From: Agrobacterium sp. AGB01
GTDB taxonomy: Bacteria; Pseudomonadota; Alphaproteobacteria; Rhizobiales; Rhizobiaceae
Length of the DNA stretch: 64,000 nucleotides
Assembly: GCF_014851585.1 (NCBI RefSeq)
Contig: NZ_JACVAB010000002.1
Location: 1-64,000, forward strand
Direction: 5' to 3'
In this document: one piece after another, positions 8,893 to 16,912 of the stretch
Position numbering within the stretch: the first letter of the stretch is position 1
How the letters are laid out: every line of letters starts with the position of its first letter
Position numbers and translations under genes: made by a program
The notes under the pieces: model-generated
The model's database searches: none
What the model was told of the DNA's origin: nothing
Seen by the model: the letters and a program-made list of their open reading frames with translations, nothing else

Positions 8893-9198
8893 TTAATGGT
8901 TTGATCCACAGCAACAATCGCAGCCGGAATGTTCTTCGTCACTGCTTTCGCTCTCACCTGCCATACGATTGATGTCAAGGCGCCAGACTTCTGGACCCTG
9001 CTCGAGATATTCCCAGCCAAACTCGCCGGGGAAATTGGTGGCCAGCTGGTACAATAGTGGGCGCGGGTCATGATCGCTGGTGATCTGCAGCGACTGGCCG
9101 GCGGTCAATGCGCCTAGAGCACCAAAAATCTGCGGATGACGTTCATGGGGCGGAATGACCCTGACATCAATGTTGGTAACGGGCTGAGCTTCGGACAT
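8893..9198 (-). CDS. Short DUF2249 protein with Cys/His-rich tail
   Basis: A 101-residue protein. Residues about 8-80 form a DUF2249 domain (IDVRVIPPHERHPQIFGALG, DHDPRPLLYQLATNFPGEF, EYLEQGPEVWRLDI). The last 14 residues, EEHSGCDCCCGSNH, look like a metal or metallocluster ligand set. The ATG at 9198 is preferred; a longer in-frame start would add seven residues. It is divergent from hemN, and the FNR-type box at 9292-9305 lies between them, so both may be induced under low oxygen or NO. Function is unknown; a carrier or repair role for a metal cofactor is only a guess. Confidence 0.75.
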   Translation of the reverse strand: MSEAQPVTNIDVRVIPPHERHPQIFGALGALTAGQSLQITSDHDPRPLLYQLATNFPGEFGWEYLEQGPEVWRLDINRMAGESESSDEEHSGCDCCCGSNH

Positions 9199-9291
9199 AA
9201 TGTGTTTCCATCGCCGCAAAACAAGGACTGCTCATGCGTGCGGCTGCCGCTTGAGCAGCCCGGAAGCTACCTATTGTCACAGCGGGCAACG

Positions 9292-9305
9292 TTGACGCGG
9301 CTCAA
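9292..9305. promoter_or_regulatory. FNR-type box upstream of hemN
   Basis: TTGACGCGGCTCAA has the TTGAC half-site typical of FNR and a mismatched second half. Its centre would place starts near 9340 for hemN and near 9257 for the divergent DUF2249 operon, both with plausible leaders of about 60 bases. Confidence 0.6.
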
Positions 9306-9405
9306 ATAAATCTGAAAATTGTCATGTATGCGCTTTTACGCAAAGAAGGGCGCATTCTTCACGGGCAGGATGCGGGCACATTTGTAACCGTAAAGGAGTG
9401 CCCCC

Positions 9406-10758
9406 ATGCATCAGCCGCTTATCGAGAAATACGGTGAAGCGCGACTGCCGCGTTACACCAGTTATCCGACCGCGCCAGCCTTTTCGGCCACGATAGGTGC
9501 CGGAACATATTCGGACTGGATTACGGAAATTCCACTGCAGGACAAAGTCTCGCTTTATCTGCATATTCCGTTCTGCCGATCGATGTGCTGGTATTGCGGC
9601 TGTCACACCACGATCACCAGCCGCGACCACCCAATCCTTGATTACCTCGACGTCCTTCATGCGGAGATTGATCTGGTGCGGGCGCGTACATCTGGTCGCC
9701 TGAAGGTTGGCCATGTGCATTTTGGCGGTGGTACACCCACCATCATGCAGCCGGAGGAGTTCCTGCGGTTGATTGCATTGCTGGGCAAAAATTTCGCTTT
9801 TGACAGAACAACCGAGATGGCTGTCGAGATCGATCCCAGAACATTGACACCGGACATGGCGATTGCGCTGGGTGAGGGCGGTGTCAGGCGTGCAAGCCTT
9901 GGAGTGCAAAGCTTTGACCCTATCGTGCAAAAGGCCATCAACCGCATCCAAAGCGAAGAACAAACGCAGACCGCCGTCACGAGGTTAAGAGCTGCCCGCG
10001 TTCCGCGTATCAATTTTGACCTGATCTACGGCTTGCCACATCAAACCGTGGCGTCCTGTATTGCCACTGCCAAAGCTGCAATCAAAATGCGGCCGGACCG
10101 GTTTTCGGTGTTTGGCTATGCGCATATTCCCAGCTTCAAACAACATCAGAAACTGATTGATGAAAAAGTTTTGCCAGATGCCATGGCGCGGGCAGAGCAG
10201 GCAGATGCCATTGCCGCCACTCTCGAGCGGGCAGGTTATATCCGCATCGGTCTCGATCACTACGCTTTGCCCGGTGACGATATGGTGATTGCACAAAAGT
10301 CAGGACGTTTGCATCGCAATTTCCAGGGCTACACGACGGATGCCTGCCAGACTTTGATCGGTCTGGGCGCTTCCGCCATCGGACGCATGCCTGGTGGGTA
10401 TGTGCAGAACGAAGTGCCACCCGGCATTTATGCGCGGCAGATTTCCAGCGGGCAGCTGGCGACCGTCAAGGGATATCGTTTGACCACCGAAGACCGGATG
10501 CGCGCCGATCTGATTGAACGGTTGATGTGCGATTTTCGCGCCGATGTGGCGGGGATTGCTGCGGGTCATGGTTTTGATGCTGCCATGTTGTTGGAGGACA
10601 ATCGCCAACTCTCCATGCTGGAAGATGATGGCGTCGTTGACATCAGAGATGGCATCGTCAGCGTCAAACCGGATCAACGCTTCATTATTCGTGCCGTTGC
10701 GGCCTGTTTTGATGCCTATCTGCATTCATCGGGCCGCACACATAGCAAAGCGGCCTGA
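9406..10758 (+). CDS. hemN: Oxygen-independent coproporphyrinogen III oxidase
   Basis: A 450-residue cytosolic radical SAM enzyme that decarboxylates coproporphyrinogen III to protoporphyrinogen IX without O2. Diagnostic features are YTSYPTAPAF, the cluster motif CRSMCWYCGC (Cys 57, 61, 64 and the HemN-specific extra Cys 66), HFGGGTPTIM, EIDPRTL and the C-terminal HemN domain beginning near 360. Length matches true HemN, not the shorter HemW. AAAGGAG precedes the ATG. An FNR-type box lies about 100 bases upstream and a strong hairpin follows. It would keep heme available for NorCB during anaerobic growth. Confidence 0.94.
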   Translation: MHQPLIEKYGEARLPRYTSYPTAPAFSATIGAGTYSDWITEIPLQDKVSLYLHIPFCRSMCWYCGCHTTITSRDHPILDYLDVLHAEIDLVRARTSGRLKVGHVHFGGGTPTIMQPEEFLRLIALLGKNFAFDRTTEMAVEIDPRTLTPDMAIALGEGGVRRASLGVQSFDPIVQKAINRIQSEEQTQTAVTRLRAARVPRINFDLIYGLPHQTVASCIATAKAAIKMRPDRFSVFGYAHIPSFKQHQKLIDEKVLPDAMARAEQADAIAATLERAGYIRIGLDHYALPGDDMVIAQKSGRLHRNFQGYTTDACQTLIGLGASAIGRMPGGYVQNEVPPGIYARQISSGQLATVKGYRLTTEDRMRADLIERLMCDFRADVAGIAAGHGFDAAMLLEDNRQLSMLEDDGVVDIRDGIVSVKPDQRFIIRAVAACFDAYLHSSGRTHSKAA

Positions 10759-10827
10759 TCCTTACTTCGCGAAGGCGTGTAAGATCGTCGGGAGGACATT
10801 CTACAAGGTAATGAAGACTGAAACAAA

Positions 10828-10853
10828 ACAGCCCCGCTATTTGGCGGGGCTGT
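10828..10853. terminator. Bidirectional terminator hemN / norD
   Basis: ACAGCCCCGC (10828-10837) pairs with GCGGGGCTGT (10844-10853) around a 6-nt loop and is flanked by T-rich sequence on the plus strand and TGTTTTGTTT on the minus strand. It lies between the convergent hemN and norD genes. Confidence 0.82.
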
Positions 10854-10876
10854 TATTTTGGTGGTATTTGCTGCGG

Positions 10877-12775
10877 TTAACCGGCCAAGCTGCGATAGAT
10901 GGCAGGCAAGGCCGAGGGCAGTTTGGAAATCCTGTTGACGATGGCATAGCCATTCTTGGCAAAGATCGCCGGAATGTAGGACTGGGCTTGCCTGTCCACC
11001 GTCACACCAAACACGTTGACGCCGGAGCGCCTTGCCTCGGTGATGGCCCGGCGGCTATCTTCGATGGCAAACCGGCCTTCATAGTGGTCAACGTCGTTGG
11101 GTTTGCCGTCGGTCAGCAGCAACAGCAACTTGCGTCTGTCAGGGCGCTTGCGCAACTCCGCAGCCGCATGGCGAACCGCAGGGCCAATACGGGTGTAATA
11201 GCCAGGTTTCAGTGCGGAAATGCGTCGCTCCACCTTGTCGCCCATTGGCTCGTCAAAATCTTTTACCGTTTCCACCCGCACCCATGAGCGACGACGGGAG
11301 GTGAATGTCAGAATGGAGTGGCTGTCGCCGCAGGCCGACAGTCCGTTTGCCAACACCAGCAGGGCTTCTTTCTCGACATCCAGAACGCGGCGGTTGTCAA
11401 ACCACGCATCAGTGGACAGCGACACATCGACAAGAATGGTGACGGCAAGATCATGAGCCTGCGGTCTGCTCATCATGTGAATGCGATCACTGCCTTGACC
11501 GCCGGCAGCCATGTCGCTTCGCACACGGACTACGGCATCCAGATCAAGATCGTTTCCGTCGATCTGGGCTTTGAGCATTTCATGGCGGGGACGCAGAACC
11601 TCGAATTGTCGTTTGACGCGGCGGATCAAGCTCTTGGTTTGTTCATCAGCTTCTGGCGGTATTTCCGAACCAGCGGCCGCCGAGGTAAGCACGCGGCAAT
11701 GGTTGGGCAGATAGGTGCCGCTTCGATAATCCCATTCCGGATAGGTCAGATCTGCCGCCAACGGGGTGCGATCCAGTGCTTCCGGTGGAAGGTCAAGATC
11801 GAAACGGAAGCGGGCGGATGGTCTGCCCTTGCGTTCGCCAAGCGTCATCTCGTCGAGTTCATCGGCGGCGCTGGTGTCATTATCGTCACTATCGTCGCCG
11901 GGGCGATCGACATTGACCATTTCTGCCATGGCCAGGATCTTTTCGAACCGGTTGAGAATGAACGGGCTGCGTTCGGTCTGGCGATTTTCGGCCTTTTCTC
12001 GGACCGCAATGTGCCGGGCGGTTGGTGCACCGTTTGGCCGGGCACCACTGGCCGGCTGGTCTTCATTGTCGCGCGGTTCGGAGGCTTCCCGCAGCAGCGT
12101 ATCTGGCCACAAAGGTACCGGCAGCATCGGCAGATAACCAGGCGGTGCCTTGTATGGGAACTTGAACGGCTCGACCGGCGCATGGTGTTCGGCACCATTT
12201 GCCAGCATCGCCAGAATACGGTTTTCAACCTGCTGCTCGACCTTGGGAAGTGGTCTTTTCTGACGCACGGCAAGGATGGCAGCACACAGGCGACGATAAC
12301 GGCTTTTCATGCCGGGAAAGGCTTCCATGACATGGTCAGCCAACTTTGATGCCCGATCAAGCCGGGTGAGATCGTTCAGCAGCAAATCGTCTGATGGTAA
12401 CTGGTCGAGCGGTAGGCAAGCCATCGCCGCTGCAAGCCAGACATAGAGGTCACGGTTAAGTCCTTCGTCCGGGAACAGGTCGATGACTGGAGGCAACATC
12501 AACGTGGCGTGGTCACGGCCCGGCTGGGCCAACTTTTCCTCACCGAGTCCCATGCGTTGGCGCAAACGCAAGCGGTGGGTGGACGTGCGGGCACGGGTCG
12601 GCGCGATCTGCACCGCCCGCTCACCGCCAAAACCGCGAAAGCACACAGCCAGCACCGTTTGCACATCGTCCAGTTTGACGGCATGTTCAGGAAAACGCAG
12701 CCATGTTGCCGTTCCGCCAATCAGGCGATGCCATGCACGGCCAACGGTTTCTTCCAGTTCCAGAAAATCCAGCAT
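10877..12775 (-). CDS. norD: NorD, nitric oxide reductase activation protein
   Basis: A 632-residue protein whose C-terminal third (from about 440) is a von Willebrand factor A domain with a metal-binding MIDAS start DVSLSTDAW. The N-terminal part is helical. The ATG at 12775 follows AAGGATAG; the frame is open 30 residues further upstream but that stretch lacks family character. NorD acts with the MoxR ATPase NorQ to mature or activate NorCB, probably by inserting the non-heme iron. It is the last gene of norCBQD on the minus strand, ending just before a strong bidirectional hairpin. Confidence 0.93.
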   Translation of the reverse strand: MLDFLELEETVGRAWHRLIGGTATWLRFPEHAVKLDDVQTVLAVCFRGFGGERAVQIAPTRARTSTHRLRLRQRMGLGEEKLAQPGRDHATLMLPPVIDLFPDEGLNRDLYVWLAAAMACLPLDQLPSDDLLLNDLTRLDRASKLADHVMEAFPGMKSRYRRLCAAILAVRQKRPLPKVEQQVENRILAMLANGAEHHAPVEPFKFPYKAPPGYLPMLPVPLWPDTLLREASEPRDNEDQPASGARPNGAPTARHIAVREKAENRQTERSPFILNRFEKILAMAEMVNVDRPGDDSDDNDTSAADELDEMTLGERKGRPSARFRFDLDLPPEALDRTPLAADLTYPEWDYRSGTYLPNHCRVLTSAAAGSEIPPEADEQTKSLIRRVKRQFEVLRPRHEMLKAQIDGNDLDLDAVVRVRSDMAAGGQGSDRIHMMSRPQAHDLAVTILVDVSLSTDAWFDNRRVLDVEKEALLVLANGLSACGDSHSILTFTSRRRSWVRVETVKDFDEPMGDKVERRISALKPGYYTRIGPAVRHAAAELRKRPDRRKLLLLLTDGKPNDVDHYEGRFAIEDSRRAITEARRSGVNVFGVTVDRQAQSYIPAIFAKNGYAIVNRISKLPSALPAIYRSLAG

Positions 12776-12885
12776 CGAACTATCCTTGCCGCATCGGCGC
12801 GAAATCCGGTTTCGAATTTCGCAATGACGATACGTAGCTTCAGTGTGTCGGGGGGCCTTTTGCACCGTGTAAGGCGCAAAGTGCC

Positions 12886-13698
12886 TTAGCGGATCATTGC
12901 GTCCGCGATCTCGAAGAGGGCTGCCTTGACATCCTGCTCATCGGTCAGCGGTTCGATCATGGCTGCGCGGACGGCGTCACGATTGCTCATGCCGGCATCG
13001 ATCAGGCTGGCGCAATAAACGACGAGGCGGGTCGAGACACCTTCTTCAAGGTCATGGCCTTTCAGGGTGCGCAGACGCTGCGCCAGATTGACCAGCGGTT
13101 CGATGTCAGATTCCTCAAGGCCACTTTCCTTCGAAACAACTGCTATTTCCTGGTCCTTCGGCAAAAAGTCGAATTCAATGGCGACAAAACGCTGCCGGGT
13201 GCTGGGTTTCAGGCTTTTCAGCAGGTTCTGGTAACCGGGGTTGTAGGACACTACCAGCATGAAGCCGGGAGGTGCGTCCAGCACTTCGCCGGTGCGTTCC
13301 AGCGGCAGAATACGCCGGTCATCGGTCAGCGGGTGAAGCACGACGGCGACATCCTTGCGGGCTTCAACAATTTCGTCGAGGTAGCAAACGCCGCCTTGAC
13401 GAACCGCTCTGGTTAGCGGGCCATCCGTCCAGACCGTATCGCCACCTTTTAGCAGGTAACGGCCCGTCAGATCGGCAGCAGCCAGATCGTCATGGCATGA
13501 GACGGTGGAGAGCGGCAGTCCGAGCTTGGCGGCCATATGGCTGACAAAGCGGGTTTTGCCGCAACCGGTTGGACCTTTCAGAAGCAGCGGCAGTTGCCGG
13601 GTCCATGCTCTTTCAAACAGCTGGCACTCATTGCCGGAAGGGCTGTAGAAAGGAATTTCCGTGGTGGTCTTTGGTCCGTCCCTGAAGATCGTGTTCAT
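12886..13698 (-). CDS. norQ: NorQ, MoxR-family AAA+ ATPase
   Basis: A 270-residue AAA+ ATPase of the MoxR/CbbQ group. Walker A is GPTGCGKTR (42-50), Walker B is VCYLDEIVEA, and a sensor region reads VVSYNPGYQ followed by STRQRFV with the arginine finger. The ATG at 13698 follows GGAGAG. NorQ works with the VWA protein NorD on nitric oxide reductase maturation. A 10-bp GC hairpin separates it from norB, and a 110-base gap separates it from norD, so expression of norQD may be lower than norCB. Confidence 0.94.
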   Translation of the reverse strand: MNTIFRDGPKTTTEIPFYSPSGNECQLFERAWTRQLPLLLKGPTGCGKTRFVSHMAAKLGLPLSTVSCHDDLAAADLTGRYLLKGGDTVWTDGPLTRAVRQGGVCYLDEIVEARKDVAVVLHPLTDDRRILPLERTGEVLDAPPGFMLVVSYNPGYQNLLKSLKPSTRQRFVAIEFDFLPKDQEIAVVSKESGLEESDIEPLVNLAQRLRTLKGHDLEEGVSTRLVVYCASLIDAGMSNRDAVRAAMIEPLTDEQDVKAALFEIADAMIR

Positions 13699-13730
13699 GT
13701 TTTTCTCTCCATGAGATTTTGAAAAGGGAA

Positions 13731-13761
13731 GCGCCGGCCCCTGGGGTATAAGGGCCGGCGC
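13731..13761 (-). promoter_or_regulatory. Intercistronic hairpin norB-norQ
   Basis: GCGCCGGCCC (13731-13740) and GGGCCGGCGC (13752-13761) form a perfect 10-bp GC-only stem with an 11-nt loop, followed in the transcript by TTCCCTTTTC. It may attenuate read-through or protect the norCB mRNA end, setting a stoichiometry between structural and helper genes. Confidence 0.55.
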
Positions 13762-13766
13762 GTTTC

Positions 13767-15113
13767 TCATTCGGCAGGCTGCACTGCACGGGTGACGTCA
13801 CTCCGTCGTTCCTTGCCGGGCACCAGGACTGCCCAGGTGAACATGAGAGCCGAAATGAGAACTCCAGCGCCCGTCGCCAGGCGTATCCAGTAAAACAGCG
13901 ACAGCTGTTCCTGCACGTCCATGTAATTGTCGCCGAGCACGCGCTGCAGGTGCACCTGCACAACACCGGCAAAGGTCAGGGCAAAGGTCATCAGGAACAT
14001 GGCTGTGCACATGATCCAGCAACTGGCCATTGACAGCATCTGGTTATACGGCGCGCGCTTGCGCATTTCCGGCATGGCATAGGCCATCATGGCGAGGTTC
14101 AGCATCACATAGGCGCCAAAGAAGGCGAGGTGGCCGTGCGCGGCGGTGATCTGCGTGCCGTGGGTGTAATAGTTGACCCATGACAGCGTGTTGAGGAAGC
14201 CCCAGACGCCAGCCCCGAAAAATGCCATGACCGAGCAACCGATCGACCACAACAGGGCGGCGCGGTTGTCGTGCTTGCGTCCGGCCTTCCAGGTCATCAT
14301 GAAAGTAAAGATGACCATGGTGAAGAACGGTGCGACTTCCAGCGTCGAGAACAGTGAACCGATCCACTGCCAGTATCCGGGAGCGCCGATCCAGTAGAAG
14401 TGGTGGCCGGTGCCGAGAATACCTGAGAACAGTGCCAGGCCGACAATGACGTAGAGCCACTTCTCAACCACTTCGCGGTCAATGCCATTGAGCTTGATCA
14501 TCAGGAAGGCAAGGATCGAGGCCATGATCAGTTCCCACACACCTTCAACCCAGAGATGGATGACGTACCACCAGTACATCTTGTCGAGTGCCAGATTGAC
14601 CGGGTTGTAAAAGGCAAACAGGAAGAAGATCGCCAAACCCCAAAGGCCAAATAGCAGGATGTTGATGACGGTGGTCTTGCGGCCTTTCAAAGCTGTCATG
14701 GTGATGTTGAACAGGAACATCAGCACGACGATGACAATGCCGACCTTGATGGCAAAGGGCTGTTCCAGGAACTCGCGTCCTTCATGGATGCGGAACAGGT
14801 AACCGACCACGGCAACAGCGGCGGCGACGAGGAACAGCCAGAACTGGATGATCGCCAGTTTCGGGCTGTAAAGCTCGGTTTCTGTCTCTTCCGGCAGCAG
14901 GTAGTAAGTCGAGCCCATGAAACCCATCAACAGCCAGACAACAAGGGCGTTGGTGTGGATCATGCGGACGATGTTAAAGGGTAAAAGCTCGGACAGCGTG
15001 TTGGGCACCACGTAGATTGTCGCTGCAAACACACCGAATATGACCTGCGCTATGAACAGGCCAATGGCGCCATAGAAGTAAAGCATGGCGACTTTTTGCG
15101 TCTGGTATTTCAT
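13767..15113 (-). CDS. norB: Nitric oxide reductase large subunit NorB
   Basis: A 448-residue inner-membrane protein with about twelve transmembrane helices, the catalytic subunit that joins two NO molecules into N2O. It belongs to the heme-copper oxidase superfamily; visible marks are HTNALVVWLLMGFMGSTYY, YWWYVIHLWVEGVWE (His and the FeB-site Glu), GTGHHFYWIG (FeB His pair), HGHLAFFGAY and the NLAMMAYAMPE segment. The ATG at 15113 follows AAGGAGAG. It lies 23 bases after norC and is co-transcribed with it. Confidence 0.97.
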   Translation of the reverse strand: MKYQTQKVAMLYFYGAIGLFIAQVIFGVFAATIYVVPNTLSELLPFNIVRMIHTNALVVWLLMGFMGSTYYLLPEETETELYSPKLAIIQFWLFLVAAAVAVVGYLFRIHEGREFLEQPFAIKVGIVIVVLMFLFNITMTALKGRKTTVINILLFGLWGLAIFFLFAFYNPVNLALDKMYWWYVIHLWVEGVWELIMASILAFLMIKLNGIDREVVEKWLYVIVGLALFSGILGTGHHFYWIGAPGYWQWIGSLFSTLEVAPFFTMVIFTFMMTWKAGRKHDNRAALLWSIGCSVMAFFGAGVWGFLNTLSWVNYYTHGTQITAAHGHLAFFGAYVMLNLAMMAYAMPEMRKRAPYNQMLSMASCWIMCTAMFLMTFALTFAGVVQVHLQRVLGDNYMDVQEQLSLFYWIRLATGAGVLISALMFTWAVLVPGKERRSDVTRAVQPAE

Positions 15114-15136
15114 GTCTTCTCTCCTTGCCTCACATC

Positions 15137-15589
15137 TCACCCGGCATCATTCGGTGGCCAGTTCTGGGTCTTGATGCGGCTTGCCCACTCAAGGAAGTCG
15201 ACAAGATCATCAAGTTCCTGATCGGTCAGGTTGAACTGGGGCATCTGACGTCTGCCTTCGATGCCGGTCGGCTGTGCCGCCATCCATCCCTTGATGGAAT
15301 CGCGTGCGGACTCCTTGTCCTCAACGCCGCCGTAACGCTTCCAGACATTGCCGAGTTCTGGTGCGAAATAGGCACCTTCGCCGAGCAGAGTGTGACAGTT
15401 GATGCAGGAGTTTTTCTCCCAGACATGTTTGCCGCGGGCGACACTTGCCGTCAGCGTGCTTTCATCCGTAGAAACGGTGCGCATGTAATAATGGCTGTGG
15501 GCGGTAAGCCCGACGAATATCGCAAAGAAGAATATGGAGCCGCCATAAAAGACGTTGCGCGCTCCTGTCTTGGTCAGGCGTTCTGCCAT
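15137..15589 (-). CDS. norC: Nitric oxide reductase cytochrome c subunit NorC
   Basis: A 150-residue membrane-anchored cytochrome c. One N-terminal helix (about 12-30) is followed by a periplasmic domain with the heme motif CINCH (62-66) and a likely axial Met in RRQMPQFNL. NorC passes electrons from periplasmic carriers or the bc1 complex to NorB. The ATG at 15589 follows AAAGGA. An NnrR-type box centred 142 bases upstream gives it its own promoter inside the nor region, separate from norEF. Confidence 0.96.
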   Translation of the reverse strand: MAERLTKTGARNVFYGGSIFFFAIFVGLTAHSHYYMRTVSTDESTLTASVARGKHVWEKNSCINCHTLLGEGAYFAPELGNVWKRYGGVEDKESARDSIKGWMAAQPTGIEGRRQMPQFNLTDQELDDLVDFLEWASRIKTQNWPPNDAG

Positions 15590-15723
15590 GCCATGGTCCT
15601 TTCCATTCCGGGGAACCGCCAGCGCGGACCGGCTTGATCGAACCCTTTTCCGGGGTGTTTGGCTGTTGGGCGGCGCACTGCGGTAGGGCTGGGACCTTTC
15701 TAGAGGCTGGGGCAGAGCCGTCT

Positions 15724-15737
15724 TTGCCATTTGGCAA
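15724..15737 (-). promoter_or_regulatory. NnrR-type box upstream of norC
   Basis: TTGCCATTTGGCAA is a fully palindromic TTGCC-N4-GGCAA site, extended by T and A on its outer ends. It is the most symmetric of the island's boxes. It lies between the norF stop and norC start; a class II start would fall near 15689, leaving a leader of about 100 bases. Confidence 0.75.
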
Positions 15738-15769
15738 ACAACAGGCACGCTATCGGCCCCAAGTTGCGT

Positions 15770-16060
15770 TCAAAGATGGTAGACGCCCTGCAGAACAGCG
15801 CGCAGCAGCGCTGCTGAAGCAAAAAGCACAGGCCATGCCAGCAGAGCATTGCGCAAAAGACCCGGCTCGCCGCCAAGGCCCAGAAACTCATCGATAATGC
15901 GTCGGGATTTTAACAGCGAAAACAGCAGCACCAGGCACGCAGCAGCAAGTGCTGGCATGTAACCAGCCTGTCTTGCCGTCACCACGGCCATGCCCGCCAG
16001 CACCAGAATGCAAAGAATGACAAAGGTTTTGCGCAGTTGTGAAGATGTACGATCGAGCAT
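15770..16060 (-). CDS. norF: NorF-like small membrane protein
   Basis: A 96-residue protein with about three hydrophobic helices, ending FASAALLRAVLQGVYHL. Sequence identity to NorF is weak by eye; the call rests on size, hydrophobicity and its place directly after norE, four bases downstream. NorF helps full nitric oxide reductase activity in Paracoccus but is not essential. The start MLDRTSSQLRK at 16060 is chosen by spacing; an alternative start 45 bases upstream would overlap norE. Confidence 0.75.
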   Translation of the reverse strand: MLDRTSSQLRKTFVILCILVLAGMAVVTARQAGYMPALAAACLVLLFSLLKSRRIIDEFLGLGGEPGLLRNALLAWPVLFASAALLRAVLQGVYHL

Positions 16061-16064
16061 GGGT

Positions 16065-16607
16065 CTATACCAGATAGATAATGGGGAAAATGACGATCCA
16101 GACAAGATCGATGATGTGCCAGATGGTCGTGACCAGCGTGACGTTTTCGTCTTTCGGTTTCACGGCAACGATCAGCAGCAGTCCTGCAACAAAGATGACG
16201 TGGAAAAGATGAAAGCCGGTGAGCATGAAATACAGCTCGTAAAAAGTGCCGTAGGCCGCATCTGATGCGAAGGCGATTTCGGTGCTGTATTCGTAGAGCT
16301 TCAATGCGGTGAAGACGAAACCCAGCAGGGCCGCCAAAATCAGCGCCCGCCTTCTCACCTGCAGCGAGCTATTGCGACGGGCGGCGATGGCTGCCTGCCA
16401 ACCGCTACCCAGCAGTACCAGTGTATTGAAGCCCGCAATTTGCGGCCGCAAATGGCCTCTTGCTGCGATAAATCCGTCTTCGTTCAGGGCAAAGGCAATC
16501 AGAAATGCCGCCAGCAATGCCCCGAATACAATCAACTCACTCCATACCAGAATCCACATCAGCAGATTGCCGTTGTCCTCGTCTTTTGCCGCCATGACCT
16601 CATCCAT
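16065..16607 (-). CDS. norE: NorE, cytochrome c oxidase subunit III-like
   Basis: A 180-residue membrane protein with five helices, a short relative of cytochrome oxidase subunit III. Typical segments are LLMWILVWSELIVFGALLAA, FNTLVLLGSGWQAAIAARR, YFMLTGFHLFHVIFVAG and the closing TTIWHIIDLVWIVIFPIIYLV. NorE supports nitric oxide reductase assembly or stability. Two starts are possible, MDEV at 16607 and MAAK at 16595; the second has the better GAGG spacing. A box at 16656-16669 lies about 41 bases before a start that would leave a 14-base leader. Confidence 0.9.
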   Translation of the reverse strand: MDEVMAAKDEDNGNLLMWILVWSELIVFGALLAAFLIAFALNEDGFIAARGHLRPQIAGFNTLVLLGSGWQAAIAARRNSSLQVRRRALILAALLGFVFTALKLYEYSTEIAFASDAAYGTFYELYFMLTGFHLFHVIFVAGLLLIVAVKPKDENVTLVTTIWHIIDLVWIVIFPIIYLV

Positions 16608-16655
16608 ATTTGCCGAATAGCAAATCAGGCATAGGCGGGTGCACAATGTGCTTCT

Positions 16656-16669
16656 TTGCTGCTGATCAA
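16656..16669. promoter_or_regulatory. NnrR/FNR-type box between norE and nnrU operon
   Basis: TTGCTGCTGATCAA, flanked by T and A, lies in the 127-base gap between norE (minus) and the small membrane protein plus nnrU (plus). Its centre at 16662.5 would place class II starts at about 16621 and 16704, leaving 14- and 31-base leaders. The geometry suits a shared divergent activator site. Confidence 0.72.
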
Positions 16670-16734
16670 AGAACGCCGTCAGTAAAAGCTTATGGTCATG
16701 ACAAAGCGCAATTACCATTTGATGGAGCATAAGC

Positions 16735-16890
16735 ATGAACGACGCTCAGGTCGGACTCATTGTCGCAACGCCTATTATTATCGGCTTTTCTATCCTTCTT
16801 TACCGAATGGGGGTGTTACAGGGACCGGGCACCATTTCGGCCGTGCTGGCCTCTGCTGCCATAGCAACCGTGCTGTTTCTGGGGCAGTGA
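16735..16890 (+). CDS. Small two-helix membrane protein before nnrU
   Basis: A 51-residue protein beginning MNDAQVGLIVATPIIIGF and ending AAIATVLFLGQ. It consists almost wholly of two hydrophobic helices joined by a short loop (RMGVLQGPGT). GGAG lies seven bases before the ATG and the stop is 22 bases before nnrU. A short gene called nnrT has been described next to nnr genes in denitrifying alphaproteobacteria and this may be its counterpart, but I cannot confirm identity. It could be an accessory subunit stabilising NnrU or NorCB in the membrane. Confidence 0.65.
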   Translation: MNDAQVGLIVATPIIIGFSILLYRMGVLQGPGTISAVLASAAIATVLFLGQ

Positions 16891-16912
16891 CAAAACAAGC
16901 GAGGATCCTGCC

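Noticed and set aside
11318-12349. Open frame of over 340 codons on the strand opposite norD
   Set aside because: Its composition is that of an antisense shadow of the conserved norD gene.
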